41,179 bases of DNA from positions 1 through 41,179 of the forward strand of contig JAKPQA010000141.1 in assembly GCA_029547025.1 (NCBI GenBank). Direction: 5' to 3'. The notes under the pieces are model-generated. The model was not told the DNA's origin. It worked only from the letters and a program-made list of their open reading frames with translations, and did no database searches. Positions 18,102 to 26,305 of this stretch are shown in pieces; within the stretch, counting starts at the first letter, position 1; each line of letters starts with the position of its first letter. The DNA is from Armatimonadota bacterium (lineage in GTDB: Bacteria > Armatimonadota > Zipacnadia > UBA1398 > JAKPQA01). The position numbers and the translations under genes are program-made.

Positions 18102-18977
18102 CTAGGAGCCTACCGCCATCAGGGTGTACACCCACACAAACCGCAGCTGAGACTCGATCGACATCGTGGCCTCGGCCCCCCCAGGGTCGGGCACGCGTAG
18201 GTCCATGGTGGAGCTGCCATGCAGGTCGAGGTAGTAGGGGAGATGTGTCTCCAGATCAATGAAGTAGTAGCCTCTCAGATCCATCTTCATCCCAGACAGC
18301 GGGGCCTTGCCCGCGGCGGGGGCACTCGACATGGTCCATGCCACTTTGAGCTGCGCGAGGCGCTTGCCCTCCTTCTCGACCACCGCCTCGAACGTGAGCT
18401 CGATCCGTCCGTCGCTCCCCTCGGGCAGCCCAAGGCGCTGGCACAGGTCGTCGCCCTTGATGGTCCACGAGTCGCCGATGCGCGATGCCGAGACGTCCTC
18501 ACCCTCCAGCAGCTCGGCCGGCAGATCGTCACACCACCGAGCGGCCTCGGCCTGGTCGATCTGGCCACCGCTCTTGCCCCGGTACAACTTGGCCCCGCCG
18601 CGCGGCGCCCGGACGAGGACCGGTACGCCCCCGATCTTGCTGTGTGAGACCTGGGCCGAGGCCGGGGCGCCGGGAGCACGGGTCTCCCCCCTGAGGACAA
18701 CCGCCTCCTGCTGGACAGGCCTCCCCGCGACCGCCTCGCGCACCCGGTAACGGACCTGGCCGGTCTGTGTCACCGAGAGGCCCCCGGACATGCGTGCAAT
18801 GGCATCCTCGAGTGCCTTGGGCCCACGACCAGTGACCTTCGAGTCGACCACCGAACTCGAGGTCACCAGCACCTCATACCCCTGGGCATAGCGCTCGGCC
18901 AGGTCATAGGTCTGACCGACCGCGGGAAGACCGAGCGCGACCCACATCGCCAGGGCCCAGAGCTGTCGACCTGCCAT
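18102..18977 (-). CDS. Exported protein of unknown function
   Basis: 291 residues from ATG 18977. The N-terminus (LWALAMWVALGLPAVGQ) is a signal peptide. The mature protein is a mixed alpha/beta polypeptide. It has a segment YEVLVTSSSVVDSKVTGRG, a middle part KIGGVPVLVRAPRGGAKLYR, and a C-terminal half (about 190-291) where beta strands alternate (RIELTFEAVVEKEGKRLAQLKVAWTM ... LRGYYFIDLETHLPYYLDLHGSSTM). That half resembles the LolA/LppX-like open barrel of lipoprotein carriers by strand pattern only. No catalytic motif is recognised. It leads the minus-strand trio with the nicotinamidase-like and phosphodiester glycosidase genes. Confidence 0.62.
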   Translation of the reverse strand: MAGRQLWALAMWVALGLPAVGQTYDLAERYAQGYEVLVTSSSVVDSKVTGRGPKALEDAIARMSGGLSVTQTGQVRYRVREAVAGRPVQQEAVVLRGETRAPGAPASAQVSHSKIGGVPVLVRAPRGGAKLYRGKSGGQIDQAEAARWCDDLPAELLEGEDVSASRIGDSWTIKGDDLCQRLGLPEGSDGRIELTFEAVVEKEGKRLAQLKVAWTMSSAPAAGKAPLSGMKMDLRGYYFIDLETHLPYYLDLHGSSTMDLRVPDPGGAEATMSIESQLRFVWVYTLMAVGS

Positions 18978-19033
18978 GTTTTCGCCTGCCCTTCGCCTTG
19001 GCTGGATGGTCTCCGGCGCGCGTCGTGCTCGTC

Positions 19034-19675
19034 CTACTGCCAGCGCTTCACCCGCACGTACTCGAGCCCGACGACGTTCAGAGGCACGTCGACCCGGCCG
19101 GATAGCGCATGGAGGACCCGTGCCACGCCTCGGTCGATGTTGTGGGTATCGGCGTCGGGGGCCTGCCGCATGCGCCACTCGACCTTGGCCACCGTGACCA
19201 GGGAGTCCAGGAGGTACTGAGCCGCCACCCAGGGCAGGTTCCGGTCCTTGAGTGTGTTGTAGACCTGGGCGAGGTGAGTCGAGACCTCGTCCCATGATCC
19301 CAGCTCGCGTTCGGTGTCGACCTTTGTCTTCTCGAGCGCCCTGCGGGCCGTGTCCTCGCGCTGCTGCCGGCGAAGCTTCTCGTCGGCCCAATGCTTGGGT
19401 GTGGTGCCCTCGATGACCTCGAGACTCAGACTCCGCTGAGCCAGCCGCTCGAGGATGGCGCGGATCTGGTGCGCGGCCACGGGTGCCTTCAGGTGACCCG
19501 CCCGATGGTAGTCTTCCGAGCGGATGCCAAGAACGAGAACATCGTCCTCCAGGGCCAGGGCCACGCACGTCTCAGCTGCCTCCCAGAGCGGGAGGTTGAC
19601 CTCGCCCTTCCTCAGTTCCTCGACCGTGCGGTCCCATAGCTGCTGCAGTTGCTCCAGTGGAACGGAATCGCTCAC
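19034..19675 (-). CDS. Uncharacterised protein with possible DnaA N-terminal-like domain
   Basis: 213 residues from GTG 19675, which has GGAGGAGG six to seven bases upstream; the upstream frame extension is unsupported. It is cytoplasmic and charged. Residues 6-95 (LEQLQQLWDRTVEELRKGEV ... LWEAAETCVALALEDDVLVLGIRSEDY ... IRAILERLAQRSLSLEVIEG) follow the pattern of the DnaA N-terminal domain: an LW opening helix, a central Trp, a strand of the type DxLVL, and a helix before a strand. The AAA+ and DNA-binding domains of DnaA are absent. The remainder is helical (about 100-160), then ends VDVPLNVVGLEYVRVKRWQ. The similarity is by pattern only. The next gene downstream on this strand begins 56 bp further on. 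Confidence 0.55.
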   Translation of the reverse strand: MSDSVPLEQLQQLWDRTVEELRKGEVNLPLWEAAETCVALALEDDVLVLGIRSEDYHRAGHLKAPVAAHQIRAILERLAQRSLSLEVIEGTTPKHWADEKLRRQQREDTARRALEKTKVDTERELGSWDEVSTHLAQVYNTLKDRNLPWVAAQYLLDSLVTVAKVEWRMRQAPDADTHNIDRGVARVLHALSGRVDVPLNVVGLEYVRVKRWQ

Positions 19676-19812
19676 CAGGTGCCTCCTCCGGCCGGATGGG
19701 GGGCCAGCAGGGCCCCCGGCCCAATAGGATGACAGGGGGATTGGCGGTTCGCGGGCCGAGTTCCTGCCTGGCGCCATCCCTGGCGACCAACGAGGTGCTG
19801 GGAGGCAGACCA

Positions 19813-19846
19813 GACACGCCCGGGGAGACTGCACCCCGGGCGTGTC
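19813..19846 (-). terminator. 13 bp GC-rich hairpin after the nucleotidyltransferase gene
   Basis: GACACGCCCGGGG (19813-19825), an 8-base loop and CCCCGGGCGTGTC (19834-19846) form a perfect 13 bp stem 23 bp after the nucleotidyltransferase stop. It has no U tract, like the hairpin at 33349-33374, so it may be a U-less terminator or an mRNA-stabilising 3' end. Confidence 0.6.
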
Positions 19847-19869
19847 ATCACCACTGCGCGCGAGAGCCC

Positions 19870-20985
19870 CTATGTCACCGCGGCGGTCCGCATCCCCTCC
19901 GCAGAACGCGACAGCGGCGCCATCGGCTCCGAGTCCGTCGCCGGGATCCGGATCGTCGTGTAACCGTGGATCACCGACGAGCGGACCCGTGACCCGCTTG
20001 GCAGCCGCGTATCGCTCCCGATGACCGATCGGTCCACCTGCGACGAGGACCCAACGACGACGCCCTGGTTGAGCACGCTCCAGGCGATCGACGCGCCGTC
20101 GCCCACATGCACCCCGTCCGCCAGGAACGCATACGGCCCCAGCCGCGTGCCGGCCCCAACCGAAGCCCCTCGACCCACCCAGACCGGGCCCGATATCTTG
20201 ACCGAGGGATCGAGGGTCGCCCCGGACGCGGCGCCGTCGGCACCAGCTGACGGCGCGTCAAACCCCGGCAACTGAACGCGGCCCTTCATCACGTCGAGGT
20301 GAGCCTTGCGGTACCGTTGCGCCGTGCCCACATCACACCAGTATCCTGAGATCGGGTGCGCGTAGACCGACCGGCCACTCGCCAGCATCCGCGGGATCAC
20401 GTCGCGCGCGAAGTCGCAGTAGCGCGAGCGCGGGATCATCCCCAGGGCCTCAGGCTCCATGACGTATATGCCGGCGTTCGCAAGGCGGCTGACCACCTCG
20501 TCGGGCGAGCGAGGCTTCTCACGGAAGTCGATCACGCGCCCTTTCGCGTCGGCAACCACCATACCAAAGAGCGAGACATCGGGGACCTCGGACACCAGCA
20601 TGGTCATCAGAGCCCCGCTCCGGCGATGGGCGCGCACGGCCTCCATGAGATCGGCATCGGTGACAATGTCGCTCGACATCACCAGGAAGGTCTCCGAGAG
20701 CATACTCTCGGCGTTCCGCACACTTCCGGCTGTGCCGAGTGGGAACTCCTCGAGCGCGCAGACGACGTCACACGGATGGTAGCTGGTGCGGTTGAGATGG
20801 TTCAGGAGTGGCTTGCACTGGTGCCCTGTCGTGATGATGGCCTCACGGAACCCTTGCCGCTCCAGATACGCCATGGTGTGGTCGATAAGTGGCCGACCCA
20901 TCATCGGGAGTAGCGGCTTGGGTGCATCCTGAGTCAGCGGGTAGAGCCTGGCCCCCCTACCTCCGGCCATGACAACCGCCTTCAC
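19870..20985 (-). CDS. Sugar-nucleotide pyrophosphorylase (mannose-1-phosphate guanylyltransferase-like) with left-handed beta-helix tail
   Basis: 371 residues from GTG 20985, with a GGGGGG stretch seven bases upstream. The N-terminal Rossmann-like domain (1-235) opens with KAVVMAGGRGARLYPLT and APKPLLPM, the nucleotide-binding signature of NDP-sugar pyrophosphorylases. It also has GTAGSVRNAE, VMSSDIV and DFREKP. A C-terminal hexapeptide-repeat left-handed helix (about 255-350, for example SVKISGPVWVGRGASVGAG) is typical of GDP-mannose or glucose-1-phosphate pyrophosphorylases. It makes an activated hexose for glycan or glycoconjugate assembly. The precise sugar and nucleotide cannot be read from the sequence. 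It is preceded by a 276 bp spacer with no gene. Confidence 0.85.
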   Translation of the reverse strand: MKAVVMAGGRGARLYPLTQDAPKPLLPMMGRPLIDHTMAYLERQGFREAIITTGHQCKPLLNHLNRTSYHPCDVVCALEEFPLGTAGSVRNAESMLSETFLVMSSDIVTDADLMEAVRAHRRSGALMTMLVSEVPDVSLFGMVVADAKGRVIDFREKPRSPDEVVSRLANAGIYVMEPEALGMIPRSRYCDFARDVIPRMLASGRSVYAHPISGYWCDVGTAQRYRKAHLDVMKGRVQLPGFDAPSAGADGAASGATLDPSVKISGPVWVGRGASVGAGTRLGPYAFLADGVHVGDGASIAWSVLNQGVVVGSSSQVDRSVIGSDTRLPSGSRVRSSVIHGYTTIRIPATDSEPMAPLSRSAEGMRTAAVT

Positions 20986-21261
20986 GTGACCACCCCCCTA
21001 GGCGGTAGCCGTGCTTGGAGACGGAAGCTCACGGTGTGGCAACTGGGCGGGCAGACCTGTCGAGACTGCCAGGGCCTGAAGTGGGTCCATTCCTCCCGAG
21101 GCGAGAAGTCGAAGAGCCGAGCCCCCAGATCGCCTTGATCCACAGATCACCGGCATCGAGAATGATCCTCGGCTGAAGCCAATCCCCTTTCCACGGCCTC
21201 CAGGTCGATCCTCCGAGTACACCGGGAATTCACACAGTTTTTGCCGCCCCGCGACGGGCAT
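20986..21261 (-). other. 276 bp gene-free spacer, possible structured leader of the nucleotidyltransferase gene
   Basis: An 87-codon open frame on the minus strand has no recognisable product and overlaps the likely leader. In minus orientation the sequence can pair over long range: CGGTGT near 21226-21221 with ACACCG near 21036-21031, and ACCTG near 21206 with CAGGT near 21058. Small internal hairpins also occur (for example CGAG...CTCG near 21169-21155). These pairings were found by eye and are not proof of a conserved RNA. Confidence 0.3.
21229..21246 (-). promoter_or_regulatory. Motif shared with 5695-5712 (copy B)
   Basis: On the plus strand this is TTCACACAGTTTTTGCCG, matching copy A at 15 of 18 positions. 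It starts 15 bases after the stop of the 21262-25713 gene and about 240 bp before the start of the nucleotidyltransferase gene, both on the minus strand. It is a candidate promoter element or regulator site at the head of that gene's leader. Confidence 0.35.
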
Positions 21262-24200
21262 CTATGGAGACGCCAACGACAGGTCCGGTCTCTGCACCAG
21301 AGCGCTCAGCCGTCGCCGAGACGCCTCCAGCTCACCCCGTTCTCCCACGAACAACAGCGAGGCAGCCTGATCGCCATCCAGCACCACGTTGAGGTGAGGC
21401 TGGGTGTAGCACTCGAGGCTCTCCAGGGGACGCCACTGCCCGTCCTCGAAATCGCCCACCTCAACCACGCGGTCCCTCCAGTCGCGGGAGGATTCGACCC
21501 GAAGCACCCCCTCGCCAAAGGGCAAGATCAGGACCGAGCTCGACTCCAGCAACCCATGACCGTCCAGGGCGGCGACCGCCGCATTGCAGGGCAGATCGGC
21601 CACGCGCCGTCCATCGACCTGTACCTCGCCCTGGGCCTCCACGGCCACGGCGCGGCCCTCGCTGTCGAGCCAGATCATACCCGTGCCCGCTCTTGCCAAC
21701 GCGAGTTCGACGCGGTGAGTTCCCAGCGCAAGCCTCACGGTACGCGCCTCGCCGCGATTCACGGCCACCACAACCTCTTCGGCCCCTTCGACCGGCACGC
21801 GGAACACGTGGACGTCGGGTACATCGGGCTCAATCTGCAGCCGGTCGACCTCGGCATAGGTGGCGAACGCCGCATGGATCGACCGCAGCACGTCGTCGGC
21901 CAGATCGGTGCGCAGCTCGACAGGATCGTTGACGAAGAACACGCGCCCCTTCCCAAGCCCGCGGGCGACGACCACCGGAATGTGCTCGCCATCCTGGGTC
22001 ACCTGCAGCACCTCGGGCGGGCCCCCAGCTCCGGTCGCGAGCTCCCCGAAGCGGATGCCTGCCGCCGCCGCGAACGGGACCAGGCCCAGCGCCTGCCCAC
22101 TGCCTGTGGGGGCGCTGGCCTTTGGGGCGGCAGCGTCGTACCCGATGTTCGGGTAGAGCTCCTCGCCGAAGGCCATACCGACGAGCTCGCGCAGGCGGCC
22201 GGTCTGCGTGCGCGTACGGTCCGGGCCGTAGGAGACATCGCCGGAGACGTAAAGCGCCCCTCCCTGCCTGACGAAGGCAAGCAGCCGCGAGTAGGTCGCA
22301 TCGTCGAGGCAGTAGGGCACGGGGTAGACGAGAACCCGCGTCGCAGCCGGAAGCACATCGAGGGCTCCCTCGTTGAGTGTGTTGTAGCGGATGCGAAGAC
22401 TCGTCAGCGTGGCGAAAGTACGCCAGATGGCATCGTGGATCCGCCCCGACTGCGGACCCAGACGGTGGCGGTCCGGCAGCAACACGGTCACCCGGGGCGG
22501 TTCGTACTTCGGCGTGAGCAGGCGGAAGAGCAGCCCGATGTTGCGGTAGGTCAGTGCGACATCCTTGGGTACGAGATCGTTGGGGTAGAACAGCCCCCAG
22601 GGGAACACGCGCTCGGAGGCATCATCGAGGCACCAATTCTGAATCTTCGAGGCGCCCAGGCCTAGCGCATAGTGACTGAGTATCAGCCACAGATCCCGTG
22701 CTTCCTGCTCGGTCCGGACGAGGTGGTAGCCCACCGCACCGTTCTCAAACGTCCAGGCCGGGTGCATCTTCACGCCGAACTCGCCCAGACTCACGGACTT
22801 TCCCTTGGCTCGCATGTCGGCGAACCCGATGGCGCCCGGCAGGCGTTCGATGTCCCGGCCCGGCATGTCGAAGTAGCCGATGTTGGACACACTGAGTTCC
22901 CCGATGCCGGCTGCGATATCCACCCCCCCGCTGGGGGCCGGGTAGAACTCGGCGGTGGTAATAGCGTCGGGGTCCACCTCGCGAATGGCCCGGTGCAGCC
23001 CGGTCAGCCAGTGGTCGGTCTGCGTGGTCTCGAAACGAATGAAGTCCGCCGTGGCGACATCCGCCCACTCCTGCGAGGCGGGCAACGGGAAGGGCACCTG
23101 CTCGAAACTCGCCCCCGCCCGCTCCGCACCCCAGGCGGCCTGGAGCGCCTCGTGAGTGCCGTAGAGCGACCGCAAGTACTCGCGCCAGCGCACGGCCAGC
23201 TCGTCCGCAGCCTTGTGCGAGAGCGTCAGGTCGCCGTTGAGGTAGTAGATCAGGCCGGGGGTGTCCTGGTAGCGCCGGGCGAAGCTACGGCACATCTCCT
23301 TTTGCTTCTCGAACGTGGCGTCGTCGCACGCCACATCGCCGCCGATCAGAAGCCCGGACATGAACACCTGCTGGTGTTGCTGTGTGAGCTGGGCGATGGC
23401 GTCGAGATTCCGGAGCTCAGTGTCGGAGTATCGGAAGTCCTTCGGCCAGAAGTTCAGATTCTCATAGACACTAAGGCCGTAGTCCTGACAGCGCCGGACG
23501 TCCCTGCGCCATGTCAGTGGGTTGGCCTGGGCCAGGTTGTAGATGTTCCCATATGTGTCGGTACCGCACAGGAACACGGGGCGGCCGTTCAGGGTGAAGT
23601 AGTTGGCCGCGAACCCCAGCCGCGGGCCTGCGGCCAAGGCGTCCGCGCGCCGCACGACCCATCCCGCCTCCATGAGGTCCACGGGCTCCTCCGCCGTGCT
23701 CAGCTCACAGCGAACGGTGCAGAAAGCCCCGGGGTAGCGCTCGGGTGAGACACGGGCCTGGACACGCTCATCAGCCCCCGGCCCCAGCTCCACCGTCCGC
23801 TCCTCGGTGGCGAATGGCGTCAGACCGTCCTCGCCCACGAAGACGAACCGGAGGCGGGCCGTCTGTGTCGCGGTTCCGCCGTTGCGCACGCCCGCATAAA
23901 TGACAACCGCCTCACCGTCGCTCACACTGGCCGGCTCGGGCTTCAGATGCGTGAGGAACAGACCGCGGAGCATGTGCCGTACCGTCCGCACGAACGTCTC
24001 GCCCATCGTGCGGTCGCCGCGGGCGAACACGTCGCGGCTCTCGACGGAGAAGCATGCCCAGGTGGACCCGGCATAGAGCCCTGCATAGTGAATGAGCAAC
24101 GCGCCCGCCGCCCCTCGAGGCCGGCCGAGGCGGTCGTACGCGTAGAGCAGGGGTACCCACCGTGCCTGATCGTCCCCGGTGACGCCTGTGGCCATGTAGC

Positions 24201-25713
24201 CCTCGAATGCATCACGGAGCGACACGGCCGGCGGGACCACGTACTGCCCCGGAGACGCGGCAAGTCGCGCGACTCTCTTGAGCGGCGCCGACGGGTCGCA
24301 CAGGCCGATCTGCGCGGGCGAAGTCACCAGACCATCACCGGGCTGCCCGTCGCTGGTGTTGATCTGATGCCGCGGAGGGCTCTCGATGGCGACCACATCA
24401 TCGAACCACGCGGTGCCGGAAGCGCGATAGATCCCACACTGCAGTTCAACGCGTGTCGCGCCACCCGCCGCCCGGAAGCCGTAAGTGTGGCGAGCCCAGT
24501 CGGTTGTCCCGCGCACATGGCAGATGTCATGGAAATCCACCAGCTTGCCGTCCTCGCCATACTGGTAGACGGCGAGGTACGCGAAGCCGTCGCCCTCAAT
24601 GGATGCCGTGCGGAGCCAACCCACAACCAGGTAGTCTTGCCCGGTCTTGGGCGTGAATGAGCAGCGCCACATCGAATGCCCCGCGGGCTGACCGGGCTCC
24701 ATCTGGACTCGAGCACACCTCTGGCCCGACCGGGCCCCCTGTGCGACACGTGTTGCGTTGCCGTCGGCGGCCTCCCAGGTCGAGCGCGCGTCCTGCTCAA
24801 ACCCGGGGTCGGGCACCAGGCCACCCTGTCCGGCCAGGCCCTCCTGAAGCCGTCTGTCCCGCCACTCGGACGCGGCGATCCAGCCGGCCCCATCTCTCAC
24901 GAGCGGGCGCTGGAATGGGTAGCCGCCTGTGGTCAGCAGATCACCCCCACCATGGAGGAAGGCGACCAGGTTGCGTCGGGCCTCGGCGGGGAAGGTCTGG
25001 CCCGTCGGCACCACCAGCAGGGCCTGCCGGTCCGGCGAGAGCTGGCCGGGGCTGCTGAGTTGATCTGCCGTGAGGGCTTCTACCTCGATCCCGGCCGCCT
25101 GTAGCAGCTCGGCCAGATACGCGGGATCCGACGGTGCGCCATAGGTGGGAAATGCAGGATCAGTCAGAATCGCCACCCTGGGGGGCAACCCGGGTTGCTC
25201 CCGCGCCACCTCGACCGGGTCGGCAGCATCCATACCCGGGGTCAGCACGGCGTCGTCGAAGTAGGCGACACCCGAAGCATTGAAAAAGCCCAGGCGCATG
25301 GAGACGATGTCCGCCAGTGGGTTGGCGCGGAACGAGAAGCTCTGCCGCGTCCAGCCTCCCGGTTCCGTGAGTTGAGCGAAATCACGGAACTCCACAAGAG
25401 CGCCATCGAGGCTGTACTGGTAGACCGCGGCGAACGCGAAACCACCGGGAGCACTTGGCGTCACCTGCTCGACCTTCATCCACACCGAGCAGGTGTAATC
25501 ACCCCCTGGCGCAGCGAGCACGACGTCTTGGGAGCAGACGCCCCGTTCGACACGGAGGCAGCGCCCCCTGCGCCCGGCATCCGAGACCGCGCTGCCGACC
25601 GAGAGCGACCACCCCTCAGTCACCTCCAGCGTGCCGTTGCGCAGGAATTGGAGCGGCTGCGCGCCCGCCGCGGAGCCAACAGCGGCAAGACAGAGGAGGA
25701 CGAAGGGATTCAA
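21262..25713 (-). CDS. Giant secreted GH-A/GH42-like protein with duplicated carbohydrate-binding domains
   Basis: 1483 residues from TTG 25713, with GGGGGT eight bases upstream and a signal peptide (NPFVLLCLAAVGSAAGAQ). Order: jelly-roll domain (about 20-160); Rossmann-like domain starting PRVAILTDPAFPTYG (about 178-270); a second jelly roll similar to the first (about 297-445, shared VYQYxxDGxLVxF); a beta domain (about 590-690); a GH-A TIM barrel (about 700-1065, LNGRPVFLCGTDTYGNIYN); a GATase-like domain (about 1070-1250); and a C-terminal beta domain. The nucleophile-type Glu978 (SLGEFG) is present. The acid/base site reads YLNGD (826-828), lacking the usual Asn-Glu. GH42/GH-A enzymes cleave beta-galactosides and related bonds. 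Substrate is unknown and catalysis uncertain. Confidence 0.78.
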   Translation of the reverse strand: MNPFVLLCLAAVGSAAGAQPLQFLRNGTLEVTEGWSLSVGSAVSDAGRRGRCLRVERGVCSQDVVLAAPGGDYTCSVWMKVEQVTPSAPGGFAFAAVYQYSLDGALVEFRDFAQLTEPGGWTRQSFSFRANPLADIVSMRLGFFNASGVAYFDDAVLTPGMDAADPVEVAREQPGLPPRVAILTDPAFPTYGAPSDPAYLAELLQAAGIEVEALTADQLSSPGQLSPDRQALLVVPTGQTFPAEARRNLVAFLHGGGDLLTTGGYPFQRPLVRDGAGWIAASEWRDRRLQEGLAGQGGLVPDPGFEQDARSTWEAADGNATRVAQGARSGQRCARVQMEPGQPAGHSMWRCSFTPKTGQDYLVVGWLRTASIEGDGFAYLAVYQYGEDGKLVDFHDICHVRGTTDWARHTYGFRAAGGATRVELQCGIYRASGTAWFDDVVAIESPPRHQINTSDGQPGDGLVTSPAQIGLCDPSAPLKRVARLAASPGQYVVPPAVSLRDAFEGYMATGVTGDDQARWVPLLYAYDRLGRPRGAAGALLIHYAGLYAGSTWACFSVESRDVFARGDRTMGETFVRTVRHMLRGLFLTHLKPEPASVSDGEAVVIYAGVRNGGTATQTARLRFVFVGEDGLTPFATEERTVELGPGADERVQARVSPERYPGAFCTVRCELSTAEEPVDLMEAGWVVRRADALAAGPRLGFAANYFTLNGRPVFLCGTDTYGNIYNLAQANPLTWRRDVRRCQDYGLSVYENLNFWPKDFRYSDTELRNLDAIAQLTQQHQQVFMSGLLIGGDVACDDATFEKQKEMCRSFARRYQDTPGLIYYLNGDLTLSHKAADELAVRWREYLRSLYGTHEALQAAWGAERAGASFEQVPFPLPASQEWADVATADFIRFETTQTDHWLTGLHRAIREVDPDAITTAEFYPAPSGGVDIAAGIGELSVSNIGYFDMPGRDIERLPGAIGFADMRAKGKSVSLGEFGVKMHPAWTFENGAVGYHLVRTEQEARDLWLILSHYALGLGASKIQNWCLDDASERVFPWGLFYPNDLVPKDVALTYRNIGLLFRLLTPKYEPPRVTVLLPDRHRLGPQSGRIHDAIWRTFATLTSLRIRYNTLNEGALDVLPAATRVLVYPVPYCLDDATYSRLLAFVRQGGALYVSGDVSYGPDRTRTQTGRLRELVGMAFGEELYPNIGYDAAAPKASAPTGSGQALGLVPFAAAAGIRFGELATGAGGPPEVLQVTQDGEHIPVVVARGLGKGRVFFVNDPVELRTDLADDVLRSIHAAFATYAEVDRLQIEPDVPDVHVFRVPVEGAEEVVVAVNRGEARTVRLALGTHRVELALARAGTGMIWLDSEGRAVAVEAQGEVQVDGRRVADLPCNAAVAALDGHGLLESSSVLILPFGEGVLRVESSRDWRDRVVEVGDFEDGQWRPLESLECYTQPHLNVVLDGDQAASLLFVGERGELEASRRRLSALVQRPDLSLASP

Positions 25714-25844
25714 GGAAGAGACCCCCTGAAGCCCGCCGGATCGTGTCCGCGGGCAGTCTGGTGGACGAGTTCGTCCCATGCGTTGGATCCCCCTGGCCCA
25801 GGCAGCGAGGGAGTTCCGGCCGAACGGGGCGGAATGGAGTGCCG

Positions 25845-26303
25845 ATGACTCGAGACGAGTTGCTGGCCATTTACAGCCGCATCCCCACCGAGTCCACGTG
25901 CCGCGACTGCCACGAATGCGCCATTCGCTGTAGCGGGGCGATCCCGTTGGCCCGAAGCGAATGGGAGGGGATCGCGGCCTATATCGAGACACATATGTCC
26001 GATCTCGAGTTCGAGAGCCTCCTGGCGCAGGACAAGCGCTTCGAGGTCGCTGATGGAGTCTGGGAGGAGTTCTGTATACTCTATGACGTGGTCGCCCTGC
26101 GCTGCGCCGTGTACCCGGTTCGGCCACTCGTGTGCCGGCTGCTGGGGCACGTCGAGTTCATGCCATGCCCCCTCAGCCGTGTGCCCAGCGTCCTGCCGGA
26201 TGGCCCCGAGATCATGAGGCGCTATGCCCAGCTCGAGCGGAAGACTGTGGCGGAGTGGCTGGCGGGGGAACCCCGCCGTGGCTGTGGGCCGAGAGGAGCC
26301 TGA
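25845..26303 (+). CDS. YkgJ-type Cys-cluster (zinc/iron-chelating) protein
   Basis: 152 residues from ATG 25845, with GGAG five bases upstream. Eight cysteines are arranged as Cys19, 22, 25, 29, 77, 87, 97 and 108 (STCRDCHECAIRCSG ... CILY ... LRCAVYPVRPLVCRLLG ... MPCPL). The CR-x-Y-x-x-RP-x-x-CR type second half is characteristic of the YkgJ family, thought to bind Zn or an Fe-S cluster. It is soluble and cytoplasmic; function is unknown, and homologues have been linked to flagellar methylation and to redox chemistry. It is followed after 2 bp by the RatA-like gene. It is divergent from the giant glycosidase, and the 131 bp between the starts shows no clear promoter pair. Confidence 0.75.
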   Translation: MTRDELLAIYSRIPTESTCRDCHECAIRCSGAIPLARSEWEGIAAYIETHMSDLEFESLLAQDKRFEVADGVWEEFCILYDVVALRCAVYPVRPLVCRLLGHVEFMPCPLSRVPSVLPDGPEIMRRYAQLERKTVAEWLAGEPRRGCGPRGA

Positions 26304-26305
26304 GC

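Noticed and set aside
20998-21261. 87-codon minus-strand frame as a small protein gene
   Set aside because: No recognised homologue, no Shine-Dalgarno of note, and it overlaps the likely leader of the nucleotidyltransferase gene.
25714-26127. Upstream extension of the giant GH-A open frame to 26127
   Set aside because: It overlaps the YkgJ-type gene on the other strand, and the signal peptide follows TTG 25713 with a GGGGGT site, so the true start lies there.
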